DNA of 64,000 nt from an uncultured Subdoligranulum sp. (GCF_963931595.1 NZ_OZ007030.1:1976481-2040480), one strand, 5' to 3'; shown: positions 7,371 to 17,641, numbered from the stretch's first letter. Made by a program: numbers and translations. The notes: generated from the letters alone by a model not told the origin.

Positions 7371-8173
7371 CGTTCCGGCTCCTGTTTCTTCGATAAAGCA
7401 GGCTTGTGGGTGGTAGGCTCCTGTTTGAGCTTTTGCAAGACAGAGCCTTTCTCCGGTTCCTGAAGCGTTTTTCGTGCCTGCCGTGTAAACAGATCGGTCA
7501 GACCAAGATTGACCTCATCCACAACCAGATAAGCACAGTGGCGCGAAGTGCCGCTGTCCTCCGGCATGGGAATGGTCTTTGCCCAGGCTTTGTTGTCACG
7601 GGAAACGCGACCGTCGCTGTCCTTATGCTGGATGGTGTTGGCAAGGATGAACTGTACTCGTTCCGACCCGAACTTTTCCAGCACCGCCTTAACCGCAGAC
7701 TCCGTATCCAGTCGGTTATCCGCATAGTGGGCGCTGATGGCGTGTTCAATGGCCTCTTTACAGTCAAAGTTTGCCTGATAAGAGCGGTTATATTGTGCCA
7801 TCTCCCCATGCTGGGACGCATAGGCGGCAGAATGGAGATAGAGAGGGATGGACCGCTGTTCTTCCAAAACCTTACACACATCATCCGCTCGGTTTTCAAT
7901 GCTGTCCCGGATCACATCCATGTAGCCGGTCTCCAGCTTCTCAAAGTGACGGTACACATCGGCCAGCGGTGTAGGCGAATCCAAAAGCGCCTGGGCCTGG
8001 GCATCGGTCAGCTCCAAGTCCTCCATCGCCATCACAATGTCCTCCCGGACGGTGTACTCATAGGTATGGTGCAGGATTTCCTCCGGGGGCTGGCTTTTCA
8101 GCCAGTCCCGGTATTTGTCCTGTTCAGCGGCCATCTTCTCATAAAGGGCCGTATTCAGATCGTTGGTATTCAT
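7367..8173 (-). CDS. DUF3849-containing conjugative element protein
   Basis: The ATG at 8173 is preferred (GGAGG nine bases upstream, directly after the giant gene's stop), giving 268 residues. The C-terminal half contains the DUF3849 block LYLHSAAYASQHGEMAQYNRSYQANFDCKEAI, followed by ERVQFILANTIQHKD and SRDNKAWAKTIPMPED. This family is found almost only in Tn1549-like elements, downstream of the helicase/methylase gene. Its function is unknown. Confidence 0.85.
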   Translation of the reverse strand: MNTNDLNTALYEKMAAEQDKYRDWLKSQPPEEILHHTYEYTVREDIVMAMEDLELTDAQAQALLDSPTPLADVYRHFEKLETGYMDVIRDSIENRADDVCKVLEEQRSIPLYLHSAAYASQHGEMAQYNRSYQANFDCKEAIEHAISAHYADNRLDTESAVKAVLEKFGSERVQFILANTIQHKDSDGRVSRDNKAWAKTIPMPEDSGTSRHCAYLVVDEVNLGLTDLFTRQARKTLQEPEKGSVLQKLKQEPTTHKPALSKKQEPER

Positions 8174-8174
8174 G

Positions 8175-11100
8175 TTATCGCACCTCCTCATGTTGTTTCG
8201 GTTTCTTTTCAGGGCTACGGGGTGGCACCGGGCGCTTCAAGCTGTCCAGCACCGAAGGCCGTGCGCTCTTGGCAACCACAGTTTCCGGCTGGGCATGGCC
8301 CTTGCCGTCAATGTTCAGCAGCGTGTCCAGTTCCACCAGACGGGCGGACTTGACTCGCAGATCATCCTCAAAGGGAAACGGCTTTCCGATTTCCTCTTTG
8401 GCTGCGGCCTGCTGTTGGTAAAGGTTGTCCAGCTGGTTTTTCACGGCTTCCAAACGCTGAGGCATTTGAGCCAGTGCATTGTCGATACGGGTGAGGTTTC
8501 CGCGCGGGTCTGTGCCGAGGCTTGCCCGGTGGGTCATCTGGCCTTTCAACAGGAGCGTATATTCCTGTTTCCAAGCGGAAAACTCCACGGACATAGTAAA
8601 GCCCCGATAGCTGCCGATCTGCACCGGTTCGGAGCCTTTGACCTCCTTACAGGCGTCTAGCAAGGCTGCACCGGCGTTTTCTTTGTCAGTCAGCACATCG
8701 CCCCGGATCTCCATTCCAGCAAAGCCATCCTCCGGGTGAGGATGGGCGGCCAGGGTCTCCAGATCCGCTTCAAAGCCTTTAATAAACCCCTTGTTAGTTT
8801 CGATTTCCTGGGGGAAGTATTTGAGCAACTGATCCTCCAGGCGGTACTGCTTGCTCTGATGGTCAGCTTTCATCAGCTTCAGACGCGCAACCTCCACATC
8901 CAAATCCATGCGCTCCTTGATACGGGGGTCTCCGGCGCACAGGGCCTTGATCTCGGCAAAGGACAGCGCCGTTTCGTCCACATCATCGCAGGAGCGGACC
9001 GGGCTTTTGCTGGTCATGATTTGCGAAATGAATTTCTGTTTGTTCTCCACCGTCTGCCACAGGTAGGCATCGAAAGTTCCCTCGGTAACATAGCGGTACA
9101 CATGGACCAGCGGATTCTGGTTGCCCTGGCGCTCGATACGGCCCTTGCGCTGGGCAAGGTCTCCCGGACGCCACGGACAATCCAGGTCATGGAGCGCCAC
9201 AAGCCGGTCCTGCACATTGGTGCCAGCGCCCATTTTGGAGGTGCTGCCCAGCAGGACGCGCACCTGCCCAGTGCGAACCTTGGAAAACAGTTCTTTCTTC
9301 TGCACCTCGGTCTTGGCTTCGTGGATAAAAGCAATCTGCTCGGCGGGCATTCCCTGGGCGATGAGCTTCTGGCGGATGTCCTCATAGATGGTAAAGGCAG
9401 GCTCAGGCTCATCCAACGGCACAGCCTGTTCCAGCGCATGAAGTGTGGGATTATCCAGCTGTTTGGCTGCCTTTTTGGAGGGGGCTGCCTGGGGCGTGGA
9501 AATGTCGCAGAATACCAGCTGGGTCAGCTTGTCAGCCTCGCCGTCCCGCCAGATCTGCATGATATTACCCACACACTGATTGACCTTGGTGCCGGGTTCA
9601 TCCGGCAGCAGCTGGTTGATGATACGCTGGTCCAGACCCAGCTTGCGGCCATCGCCGGTAATCTTGAGCATATTGTCCTCTGAGGGGTCAACGCTGCCGC
9701 TGTGTACCCTGGAGGCGCGCTCGGAGAGAACCTGCACCATCTCTTTTTGGTGTTCAGTAGGCTGGGCCACGATGTTGTGGTATTCCACCTCCGGGGTGGG
9801 CAAGTTCAGCTGATCGGCGGTTTTGATGTCGGCAACTTCACGGAACAAGTTCATCAGCTCCGGGAGGTTGAAAAACTTGCTGAATCTCGTTCTTGCCCGG
9901 TAGCCGGTGCCTTCCGGTGCCAGCTCCAGCGCCGTGACGGTTTCTCCGAAGCGGCTGGCCCAGCAGTCGAAGTGGGTCATGTTCAGCTCTTGCAGGCGGT
10001 CATACTGGAGATACCGCTGCATGGTGTAAAGTTCGGTCATGCTGTTCGATACGGGGGTGCCAGTGGCGAAAATCACACCACGGTTTCCGGTCAGTTCATC
10101 CATATAGCGACACTTTGCAAACATATCGCTGGACTTTTGGGCATCGCTTGTGGAGAGACCTGCCACATTCCGCATCTTGGTGTATAAAAACAGGTTTTTA
10201 TAGTTATGCGCCTCATCGACGAACAGGCGGTCCACACCCAACTGCTCGAATGTTACCACATCGTCCTTGCGGCTCTCGGCCTGCAATTTCTCCAGCCGGG
10301 CTTCCAGGGACTTCTTGGTGCGTTCCAACTGCTTGACCGTGAAACGCTCACCGCCGCTGTACTTCACCTCGGCAATGCCCTCGGTGATCTCGTCGATCTG
10401 CTCCTGAAGGAGCCGTTCCTGACGCTCTCGGCTGATGGGGATTTTCTCAAACTGGCTGTGTCCCATGATGATGGCGTCATAATCGCCGGTGGCAATGCGG
10501 GCGCAGAACTTCTTGCGGTTGTGGGTCTCAAAGTCCTTTTTGGTGGTGACAAGAATGTTGGCGGAAGGATAGAGCCGCAGAAACTCCGACGCCCATTGTT
10601 CGGTCAGATGGTTCGGCACCACAAAGAGGGATTTCTGACACAAGCCCAGGCGCTTACTCTCCATGGCGGCAGCCACCATTTCAAAGGTTTTGCCAGCGCC
10701 TACCTCGTGTGCCAGCAGCGTATTGCCGCCGTACAGCACATGAGCGATAGCGTTTTTCTGGTGTTCCCGCAAGGTGATGGCCGGGTTCATACCACCGAAA
10801 GTAATGTGTCCGCCGTCGTATTCACGGGGACGGGTGGAGTTCATTTCCTCATTGTACTGGCGGACCAGAGCTTGGCGGCGGTCCGGGTCTTTCCAAATCC
10901 AGTCTTTGAAAGCGTCCCGGATCGCTTGCTGCTTTTGGGCGGCCAGGGTGGTCTCTTTGGCATTCAACACCCGGCGCTCTTTGCCGTCTGCATCCTCTAT
11001 GGTGTCGTAGATACGGACATCCCGCAGGTTCAGGCTGTCCTCCAGAATCTTGTAGGCATTGGCACGGCTGGTTCCGTAGGTGGTATAGGCTGCCACATTG

Positions 11101-14100
11101 TTCTGGCTTACAGAGCTTTTGCCGGTGATCTGCCACTCAGCGGTGAAAGAAGAATAGTTGACCTCGATATTGCGCTGGAGATAAAACGGCGTGTCGAAGG
11201 TCTCATACATAAACTGCTGGATGTACTCTTTGTCGATCCAGGTAGCGCCCAGGCGCACCTCAATCTCCGACGCATCCAGGTCTTTGGGCTGGGCAGCGGT
11301 AAGGGCCTCCACATTGACTGCAAAGGAAGGGTCCTGCTGTGCGGCCCGCTGTGCCTGACGCAGCTTGCGCCGCACATTGCCGGACAGGTATTCGTCGGCT
11401 GTTACATAATGGGGAGTGCCGTCTTTCTCCAACTGCCCAGGTACACGGAAGATCACGCCTTTTAGCTCGGCGGCCAGTTCGTCGCCGGTCTTGCCGGTCA
11501 ACTCCGCCATATACGCCATATCGACAAAGGCTTTTTCGGAAATTGATACGGCCAGAGCTTCACTTGCGGTATCCACAGTGTCCACCGCCTTGTGGGGCTT
11601 GATGGTGCGCTTGGTGAACATATCCGCCTTGCGCTCCAGCTTGCCGTCCTCGTCAATGACTTCCAGCGCGCAGAGCAGATAGTAGCTGGAATCATCAGCA
11701 AAGGCCAGCCGGTTCGCCCGGTCATTGATAAGACCATATTTTGCAGAGAAGCTGTCATAGAGCCGGTTCAGTTCGGCCTGTTTGTCCTGGATGGCGCTGT
11801 CCGGTGTGGCGGCGTCCATTTGCAGATCAATGAGCTGCTGGACACATTCTCGCAGACCCACCAGTCCTTTCACACGGGCTTCGGCGGTGGCATTCAGGTC
11901 AGGCCGTACCATACAGCTGTTTTCACGGTAATACACATCGCCGTCCACAACGGTGTAGGAGTAATTTTTCACATTGGGGTCAGCAGGGATAGAAGTGTCG
12001 ATGGCTTCGCCCTCGCCCAGCTCCGGCAGCTCGGCCTCCTGGTAGGTGCCGCGAATGTACTTCACGGCATCATGCAGCTGATCGGCAAGCTCCAGCCCCT
12101 CGATGGGGTTCACGGTGTAGTCCATGCCGTGGGCGGTGCTTTCCGGTTCCTGTCGGCCCAGCACCATTTCCGGGTGGTCCAGGAAATAGCGGTTGATGGC
12201 AAAGCCGTCCTCGGTCTGCCCGGTCTGCGTCCACTCCGGCACGATGTCCAACGGACGGTCACGCTTTTGCAGGAAGATGATGTCCGAAACGACCTCGGCA
12301 CCTGCGTTCTTTTTGAAAGCGTCATTGGGCAGACGGATGGCCCCCAGCAGTTCGGCGCGCTGAGCAAGATACCGGCGCACGGTGGAATCCTTGGCGTCCA
12401 TCGTGTAGCGGCTGGTGACAAAGGCCACCACGCCACCGGGACGAACCTGATCCAGAGCCTTGGCGAAAAAGTAGTTGTGAATGCTGAAATTCAGCTTGTC
12501 ATAGGCTTTATCCCGAACCTGATACTGGCCAAACGGTACATTACCCACCGCCAGATCGTAGAAATCCCGCCTGTCGGTGGTCTCAAACCCTGCCACGGTG
12601 ATGTCGGCCTTGGGGTAGAGCTGCTGGGCAATACGCCCGCTGATGGAATCCAGCTCCACGCCGTAAAGACGGCTGTTTCGCATTTCCTCCGGCAGCATAC
12701 CGAAGAAATTGCCTACACCACAGGACGGCTCCAGGATGTTGCCGGTCTCAAATCCCATGCGGCCCACAGCCTCGTAAATCGCTTTGATGACCGTAGGGCT
12801 GGTGTAGTGCGCGTTGAGGGTGGAACCTCTGGCAGCAGCGTATTCCTCCGGGGTCAGCAGTTCCTTCAGCTGGGCATATTCCTTGCTCCAGCTTTCCTTG
12901 TCGGGGTCAAAGGCATCGGCAAGGCCGCCCCAGCCCACATACCGAGAAAGGATTTTCTGCTGTTCCGGCGTTGCCTGCTCGGTGGTTTCCTCCAGGTATT
13001 TCAGCAGCTTGATTGCCTCGACATTGGCCTGGAACTTAGCCTTGGGGCCGCCTTCGCCCAGGTGATCGTCAGTGATACGGAAATTCTCGGCGGTGCGACG
13101 CAGATTGGCCTTGTATTCCTCATAAGAGGCTTCCTCGGCAGCTTTGACATTGGGGAAGGTCTGCCACTCGCCGTTTACCTGAATGGAAACGGGGTGTTCG
13201 TCCAGTACCTCATCCAGAGTCTTTTCCGGCTCGACAGCAGGCGTGGGCGGCTCCGGCTCATTGGTTCGCAGGGTCTGAACAACCACATCATAGGGCAGAT
13301 TGTTCTTATCGCCCGGATAGACAGCCACAGTCTCGGCTTGGAAGGCCGGGGTTTCGGCAGCCGGTTCGGGGCGTTCCTGCTCAAAACCGTCCAACTGACG
13401 GGCATACATCCCGCGCAGCAAAGGCGCAACCTCGCTCCACTGGAAGAACAGCATGGCCAGACGCTTTTCATCTGCATCCAGCACTTCCAGCTCGATACCT
13501 TCCGGCATCGTGCGGTAATCGGCGGTCTCGCCGGTCTCCAGCTCCATCGTTTCCACGATGTTGGGATAGGCCCGGCTCAGCCACAAGGCTACCTCCTGGT
13601 TACTCTTGCCGTTGCGAAGAAGCTCGGAAAGCTCCGCCTTGTCCGCCTCACCAATCAGGCCATGGGCCAGCACATCCCGAAGGTCCTGGTCCACCGTATC
13701 CAGATTTGCAGGCAGGAATTCGGTATAGAAGTCGTTGCGGTTATCCTCCCGCAAAAGCTGCTCAAACCGTTCCCGGCTCTCAGCCCGGTAGATGGGATAG
13801 CTCATGCCGGTGGGCAGCAGCTGCACCGTGTCATCCCGCAGCTCTGTGATCTGATGGGGCCGGTCATCCAGATAGACAATATCACCCACATTGTAAGGAG
13901 GAACCGCTGGATCGTAGGAGGTTCGCTCCCGGAGTGTGCCACGAGCCGCAGCGTATTCCTCATCTGAAACCAGAACACGCAAATTATGGGGAGAAGGCTG
14001 TTCCGGCTCATCTGCCGGGACGCTCTCTCTGGATATGGCCTCCACATCCGCCATAACACGCTGGATGAATGGGTCATTATCCAGTTTTTCCTCATCCACC

Positions 14101-17100
14101 AGTTCACCATTCACAATGCCGCGCTCGGCCAAAGCCTCCCGAATGGCGATGGGGTCGATGTTGTCGAACCGGTCCTGTTCCGCTTCGGTGTAGAACCGGT
14201 CCTCCTTGATAAGCTGAGCGATCCGGCGCTGTACCTTGGGCCAGGGCAGCACCGTTCCTTCGGGGCTTTCCGGGCGAACCGAAAACGGGGTTTTGCCATC
14301 GCCGCCGTCAAACTCATGGGCCAGCCATGCAGCGGTATCTTTTTCCCGCCCATGTTTCTCCATGTAACGGACAACGGCGTGTTTACTTTCGATTTTGCCG
14401 TTCCAGTCCTGGATAGCCTTGTCGATGTCATTGTCCGTGAGAGGGTGCAGCAGCTCATGGAGCTTGGGATAGGTCTCGTCGATGATTTCTCGATGAAGGC
14501 GCTGGCGGAACTCCGGTGTGTCGGAATAGAGGCGGAGCAGCTCCATGTTGCCAGATCCCAGGACAGCACGGCGAATAGCGGCATTGCCCTCGATCACGGC
14601 GTTCTCATGGTCACTGTGACCGCAGGCATTGCGATATGGCACATCTTCCATAACAGCGGCAAGTACAATGGGCTTGTATTGCTCATGCAGTTCTCGAATC
14701 GTAGGGGCTGCGGCTGCTTCGGTCTCCTGAAATACTCTGGTCCCGTCTGCGCCAAACTCCGCTTCCTGGGCATTGATGTGCTGTTCCGCCTCATGGTCGA
14801 TAGAGGGCATGGAATACTCCTGCCGCTCCCTGCCGCCCTTCGGGACAGCGGAAATGGTCACATCATGCTTATCCCGCAGCTGTTCCACAACCTGCTCCAG
14901 CCGGTTTGCCGGAAAGCCGCACATTTCCACACGGCCACCGCCGGGGATAGCGCGGGTCGTGAGATTGAGGTCCAGTTCCGCAGCAGCAGTTTTGGCGTCC
15001 TCACCGTACAGCTCAAAAAAATCCCCCATTTGGTAGAGGATTATATCATCCGGGTGGCGCTCCTTGACGCCGTTGTATTCCCACACAGCCGGGTCCGGCT
15101 GCTGGGCTTGCAGGGCATCTTCTTCCGCCAGGGCCTTTTCTGCCTGGATTTTGTCATACTCCGCCTGTTCCTGTTCTGTGAGATAGCGTCCCTTCTGGAT
15201 CAGGTCGGTAATCCGTTTGGCGACTTTCTCCCAGGTGAAATGCACATCCGGGCAGCCGTCTTTTTTGTAGTGCAGACCTTTTCCGTCGTGGCTTTCATCG
15301 CTTTTCATTGCACCGGACAGGGCATGGGAGTGACCGCCAATACCATACTTATGTTTGAGAAAATCCACCTTTTCCTTATCCGTATGGGGTTCCTGGAAAA
15401 AGGTGAAAACTCGGCCCTTACCGCCCTCAAATCCGCTGCCTCTGGTCATGGCGGCGTCGATCTCGTCCTCAGAGATAAACTGCTTGACCGAAGGTACTTC
15501 CGTCAACTGAGAGGTAAAGGTGGTGCGAGGCAAGGACAGATCTTGCAGGTTCTCCCAAATTTCTTTGGGTTTATGGTAGTGGAAGCGCAGCAAATCCCGA
15601 TCCTGCTGGTAGGCCGTCCAGAAGGCAGCATATTCTTCCGCAAGGTTCTGGCGAAACTCCGGGCTTTTCAGCTGTTCGGTGAGCCATGCAGATTCCTCCG
15701 GGAAACCGCGCCCCGGATTGTTGGAAAGGATGGGCAGATACCCAGCTTCTCTGGCTTCCTCGCTGAAATCGTGGTACAGATTCCAGAACTTTTCCGCGAG
15801 GAGGGAGCGTTCATAGCCCGCAGCCTCAGCCAGCTCCACATTGGTGGCAAACTGGCCGTCCTGCAAAAGCTGGCCGATACGCTCAGCGGCACTCTCCCAG
15901 GAAATGACCTGGGCGGACTTATCGTAACGGGCAGTTTTGCCGTGGGAAAGATGGATTCCATCCTCGGCATACCATGCAGTGATGCTGCCAATCCCGTTGC
16001 CGCCATGGTACAGGGTTTTCAGGGTGTCTGCGATCTCGGTGGTGGACTTCTGCTCCTCAAAGGCCGCGACAATGCGCTCTCTCTGGCGATAGGTGTTGCC
16101 GCCCAGCCGCAGCACATGGTCGATGTCAGCCTGGGCAAAAGAAAAAGCAGAGGATGTTTTCACATTCTCTGCTTCATCTATGATTCTGATTTGTTCTGCT
16201 TCGGAGAGGAAGAAACTCAGCTGTGAATAAGCTCCGCCATCAGAATCTCCTCGGCCTGTGCTTTGCAGGTGTTCATCAGGCCCACCCAGCGCATCGGGTC
16301 GCTGGCTTTCAGCTGCTCCGTCGCGCCCGCGTCTTTCGCCAGCTGGGGCATCATCTGCTCCAGACGGCTCTGCGCTGTCTCGTCGATCTCGATGAGGTGC
16401 GGGTACAGCTTCTCGGTCAGCAGCAGCTGATTGTAAATCAGGGGCCGGTGTTCCTTCAGGTACGCTTTCCGCATCCTGCCGTACTTTCCCAGGGGCTTCT
16501 CCGGCTGTTCGGTCAGCTTCAGGTCGGGAATCTGATAATCTCCGTTCATCGTGTAAGTCAGGCTGTTCTCCATGTGTAACGCTCCTTTCCGCGAGTTGCT
16601 CGCGCTCATAGATCTGGATGGTGACGCCGATCTGCCGCAAAACCTGCTGGTTAATCTGGCTGACCGCCGCGCCCAACGCCCCAACCGTGGCCGGGGTATT
16701 GAAATCGAAAATCGGCATGAAGTCCTCATGCTGGAAATATTGTTCCGTATCCAGCCCACAGCGAGACATCAGGGCATAGGCGATACTGACGGTGGCGGCG
16801 GACTTAAATTGGACTTCGATGTTGTAATCATCGTACTCCGCCAGGAACGAACCGTCAACGATATAGCGGAAATCTCTCTGATGATCGTCCCAATACTCAC
16901 TCGCCAGCTTTCCGGCTACATCCGTGAGCTGCTGGGCGAGATTGTCACCGGCAACGCCGTAGTTTTGCTCCAGCATGGCCGACACAGGCCCAATGTGCTG
17001 TTCTTCCAGCTGCCACAACCAGGGTGTACGGGAATGTTCACGGGTGCCGGTATCGGAAATATCGAACACATAGCGCAGGCGAAGCTTGTCGCCGGAATCG

Positions 17101-17345
17101 TCCACCAGGGCAATACCCTTGGAGCCACGGCGCACATACCGTCCCATTTTTTCATTCCACAGGTCATACTCGGCGCAGGCGGTGGCATCCGGGCGCTGGG
17201 CGTAAATCATCATTTGCTCGTGGAATGGGTATTTATAAAGGCGGGCGGCGGTGGTGAGAAAAGCCGTCCACTCCTTCCAGCTGCCTACAAGCTGGGTCGA
17301 TACCTGTTCGGCCATCTGCCGGTAAAATTCAGCTTTGGATGGCAT
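8175..17345 (-). CDS. giant multidomain SNF2 helicase / N6-adenine methylase / LtrC-like protein
   Basis: About 3056 residues from the ATG at 17345. Residues 1-260 are an ArdC/LtrC-like N-terminal domain. A proline/glycine/aspartate-rich linker follows (about 258-375), encoded by the other frame of the overprinted tnpV. Three related repeats have a W-x3-RI-x-LI core. Near residue 780 is a MutS-I-like segment (YQMGDFFELYGEDA). Near 1600 is an N6-adenine methylase region (ILEPSCGVGNFFG, NVPFGQY). The C-terminal third is an SNF2 helicase with Walker A AHEVGAGKT (about 2210), DEAH (about 2380) and a helicase-C motif GAGTNVQDR...QRKGRIERQG. Such proteins are thought to protect or process ICE DNA during transfer; the exact role is inference. 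Confidence 0.9.
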   Translation of the reverse strand: MPSKAEFYRQMAEQVSTQLVGSWKEWTAFLTTAARLYKYPFHEQMMIYAQRPDATACAEYDLWNEKMGRYVRRGSKGIALVDDSGDKLRLRYVFDISDTGTREHSRTPWLWQLEEQHIGPVSAMLEQNYGVAGDNLAQQLTDVAGKLASEYWDDHQRDFRYIVDGSFLAEYDDYNIEVQFKSAATVSIAYALMSRCGLDTEQYFQHEDFMPIFDFNTPATVGALGAAVSQINQQVLRQIGVTIQIYEREQLAERSVTHGEQPDLHDERRLSDSRPEADRTAGEAPGKVRQDAESVPEGTPAPDLQSAAADREAVPAPHRDRRDSAEPSGADDAPAGERRGRDGAAESQRPDALGGPDEHLQSTGRGDSDGGAYSQLSFFLSEAEQIRIIDEAENVKTSSAFSFAQADIDHVLRLGGNTYRQRERIVAAFEEQKSTTEIADTLKTLYHGGNGIGSITAWYAEDGIHLSHGKTARYDKSAQVISWESAAERIGQLLQDGQFATNVELAEAAGYERSLLAEKFWNLYHDFSEEAREAGYLPILSNNPGRGFPEESAWLTEQLKSPEFRQNLAEEYAAFWTAYQQDRDLLRFHYHKPKEIWENLQDLSLPRTTFTSQLTEVPSVKQFISEDEIDAAMTRGSGFEGGKGRVFTFFQEPHTDKEKVDFLKHKYGIGGHSHALSGAMKSDESHDGKGLHYKKDGCPDVHFTWEKVAKRITDLIQKGRYLTEQEQAEYDKIQAEKALAEEDALQAQQPDPAVWEYNGVKERHPDDIILYQMGDFFELYGEDAKTAAAELDLNLTTRAIPGGGRVEMCGFPANRLEQVVEQLRDKHDVTISAVPKGGRERQEYSMPSIDHEAEQHINAQEAEFGADGTRVFQETEAAAAPTIRELHEQYKPIVLAAVMEDVPYRNACGHSDHENAVIEGNAAIRRAVLGSGNMELLRLYSDTPEFRQRLHREIIDETYPKLHELLHPLTDNDIDKAIQDWNGKIESKHAVVRYMEKHGREKDTAAWLAHEFDGGDGKTPFSVRPESPEGTVLPWPKVQRRIAQLIKEDRFYTEAEQDRFDNIDPIAIREALAERGIVNGELVDEEKLDNDPFIQRVMADVEAISRESVPADEPEQPSPHNLRVLVSDEEYAAARGTLRERTSYDPAVPPYNVGDIVYLDDRPHQITELRDDTVQLLPTGMSYPIYRAESRERFEQLLREDNRNDFYTEFLPANLDTVDQDLRDVLAHGLIGEADKAELSELLRNGKSNQEVALWLSRAYPNIVETMELETGETADYRTMPEGIELEVLDADEKRLAMLFFQWSEVAPLLRGMYARQLDGFEQERPEPAAETPAFQAETVAVYPGDKNNLPYDVVVQTLRTNEPEPPTPAVEPEKTLDEVLDEHPVSIQVNGEWQTFPNVKAAEEASYEEYKANLRRTAENFRITDDHLGEGGPKAKFQANVEAIKLLKYLEETTEQATPEQQKILSRYVGWGGLADAFDPDKESWSKEYAQLKELLTPEEYAAARGSTLNAHYTSPTVIKAIYEAVGRMGFETGNILEPSCGVGNFFGMLPEEMRNSRLYGVELDSISGRIAQQLYPKADITVAGFETTDRRDFYDLAVGNVPFGQYQVRDKAYDKLNFSIHNYFFAKALDQVRPGGVVAFVTSRYTMDAKDSTVRRYLAQRAELLGAIRLPNDAFKKNAGAEVVSDIIFLQKRDRPLDIVPEWTQTGQTEDGFAINRYFLDHPEMVLGRQEPESTAHGMDYTVNPIEGLELADQLHDAVKYIRGTYQEAELPELGEGEAIDTSIPADPNVKNYSYTVVDGDVYYRENSCMVRPDLNATAEARVKGLVGLRECVQQLIDLQMDAATPDSAIQDKQAELNRLYDSFSAKYGLINDRANRLAFADDSSYYLLCALEVIDEDGKLERKADMFTKRTIKPHKAVDTVDTASEALAVSISEKAFVDMAYMAELTGKTGDELAAELKGVIFRVPGQLEKDGTPHYVTADEYLSGNVRRKLRQAQRAAQQDPSFAVNVEALTAAQPKDLDASEIEVRLGATWIDKEYIQQFMYETFDTPFYLQRNIEVNYSSFTAEWQITGKSSVSQNNVAAYTTYGTSRANAYKILEDSLNLRDVRIYDTIEDADGKERRVLNAKETTLAAQKQQAIRDAFKDWIWKDPDRRQALVRQYNEEMNSTRPREYDGGHITFGGMNPAITLREHQKNAIAHVLYGGNTLLAHEVGAGKTFEMVAAAMESKRLGLCQKSLFVVPNHLTEQWASEFLRLYPSANILVTTKKDFETHNRKKFCARIATGDYDAIIMGHSQFEKIPISRERQERLLQEQIDEITEGIAEVKYSGGERFTVKQLERTKKSLEARLEKLQAESRKDDVVTFEQLGVDRLFVDEAHNYKNLFLYTKMRNVAGLSTSDAQKSSDMFAKCRYMDELTGNRGVIFATGTPVSNSMTELYTMQRYLQYDRLQELNMTHFDCWASRFGETVTALELAPEGTGYRARTRFSKFFNLPELMNLFREVADIKTADQLNLPTPEVEYHNIVAQPTEHQKEMVQVLSERASRVHSGSVDPSEDNMLKITGDGRKLGLDQRIINQLLPDEPGTKVNQCVGNIMQIWRDGEADKLTQLVFCDISTPQAAPSKKAAKQLDNPTLHALEQAVPLDEPEPAFTIYEDIRQKLIAQGMPAEQIAFIHEAKTEVQKKELFSKVRTGQVRVLLGSTSKMGAGTNVQDRLVALHDLDCPWRPGDLAQRKGRIERQGNQNPLVHVYRYVTEGTFDAYLWQTVENKQKFISQIMTSKSPVRSCDDVDETALSFAEIKALCAGDPRIKERMDLDVEVARLKLMKADHQSKQYRLEDQLLKYFPQEIETNKGFIKGFEADLETLAAHPHPEDGFAGMEIRGDVLTDKENAGAALLDACKEVKGSEPVQIGSYRGFTMSVEFSAWKQEYTLLLKGQMTHRASLGTDPRGNLTRIDNALAQMPQRLEAVKNQLDNLYQQQAAAKEEIGKPFPFEDDLRVKSARLVELDTLLNIDGKGHAQPETVVAKSARPSVLDSLKRPVPPRSPEKKPKQHEEVR
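16217..16573 (-). CDS. tnpV: TnpV-like protein overprinted within the giant helicase/methylase gene
   Basis: This 118-residue frame runs on the same strand as the giant gene but in a different frame, entirely inside it. It begins MENSLTYTMNGDYQIPDL and has GKYGRMRKAYLKEHRP and ASDPMRWVGLMN, the hallmarks of the TnpV family first named in Tn4451. AAAGGAG lies eight bases before its ATG. The giant protein's frame over the same DNA is low complexity (for example RPDALGGPDEHLQS opposite DPMRWVGLMNTCKA). The complete family match plus ribosome binding site indicate a real gene. TnpV function is not established. Confidence 0.75.
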   Translation of the reverse strand: MENSLTYTMNGDYQIPDLKLTEQPEKPLGKYGRMRKAYLKEHRPLIYNQLLLTEKLYPHLIEIDETAQSRLEQMMPQLAKDAGATEQLKASDPMRWVGLMNTCKAQAEEILMAELIHS

Positions 17346-17424
17346 GGTTTTCTGTCCTCCCTTCATGTTGAATAGAAATGGGACGGCATATCAGGCCGTC
17401 CCATCAGGTCTTTATGTGTGTTTT

Positions 17425-17640
17425 TTACTCGTCGAAATCTGGGTACAGCTCCAGTTCGGCAAACTCGGTGTCGTTCATAGCTTGGAGTTTACCCAGGGCG
17501 CTGTCCGTCAGTTCCCGCAGCTCGGCTTCCTCCGGCGAAAGCTCACCGCGCATCTCCGTCAGAGCGTCGATCAGCCCGGTGCGGCTGCCGGTGTTGTAGA
17601 TGCAAAGAAGGTTCGTTTCCTCAAAGGTGAAGTTGTTCAT
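17425..17640 (-). CDS. transposon-transfer assisting protein (TTRAP family)
   Basis: This 71-residue acidic protein (MNNFTFEETNLLCIYNTGSRTGLIDAL...LELYPDFDE) matches the TTRAP family found in conjugative transposons at this position, between the CHC2/ArdC gene and the helicase/methylase gene. The family name reflects genetic context rather than biochemistry. It starts one base after the preceding gene's stop region, so coupling is likely. Confidence 0.85.
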   Translation of the reverse strand: MNNFTFEETNLLCIYNTGSRTGLIDALTEMRGELSPEEAELRELTDSALGKLQAMNDTEFAELELYPDFDE

Positions 17641-17641
17641 A

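Noticed and set aside
11592..16226. Long plus-strand open frames of several hundred codons opposite the giant helicase/methylase gene
   Set aside because: They are antisense shadows of GC-rich coding DNA: no family match, no ribosome binding sites, and the minus-strand frame has clear domains throughout.
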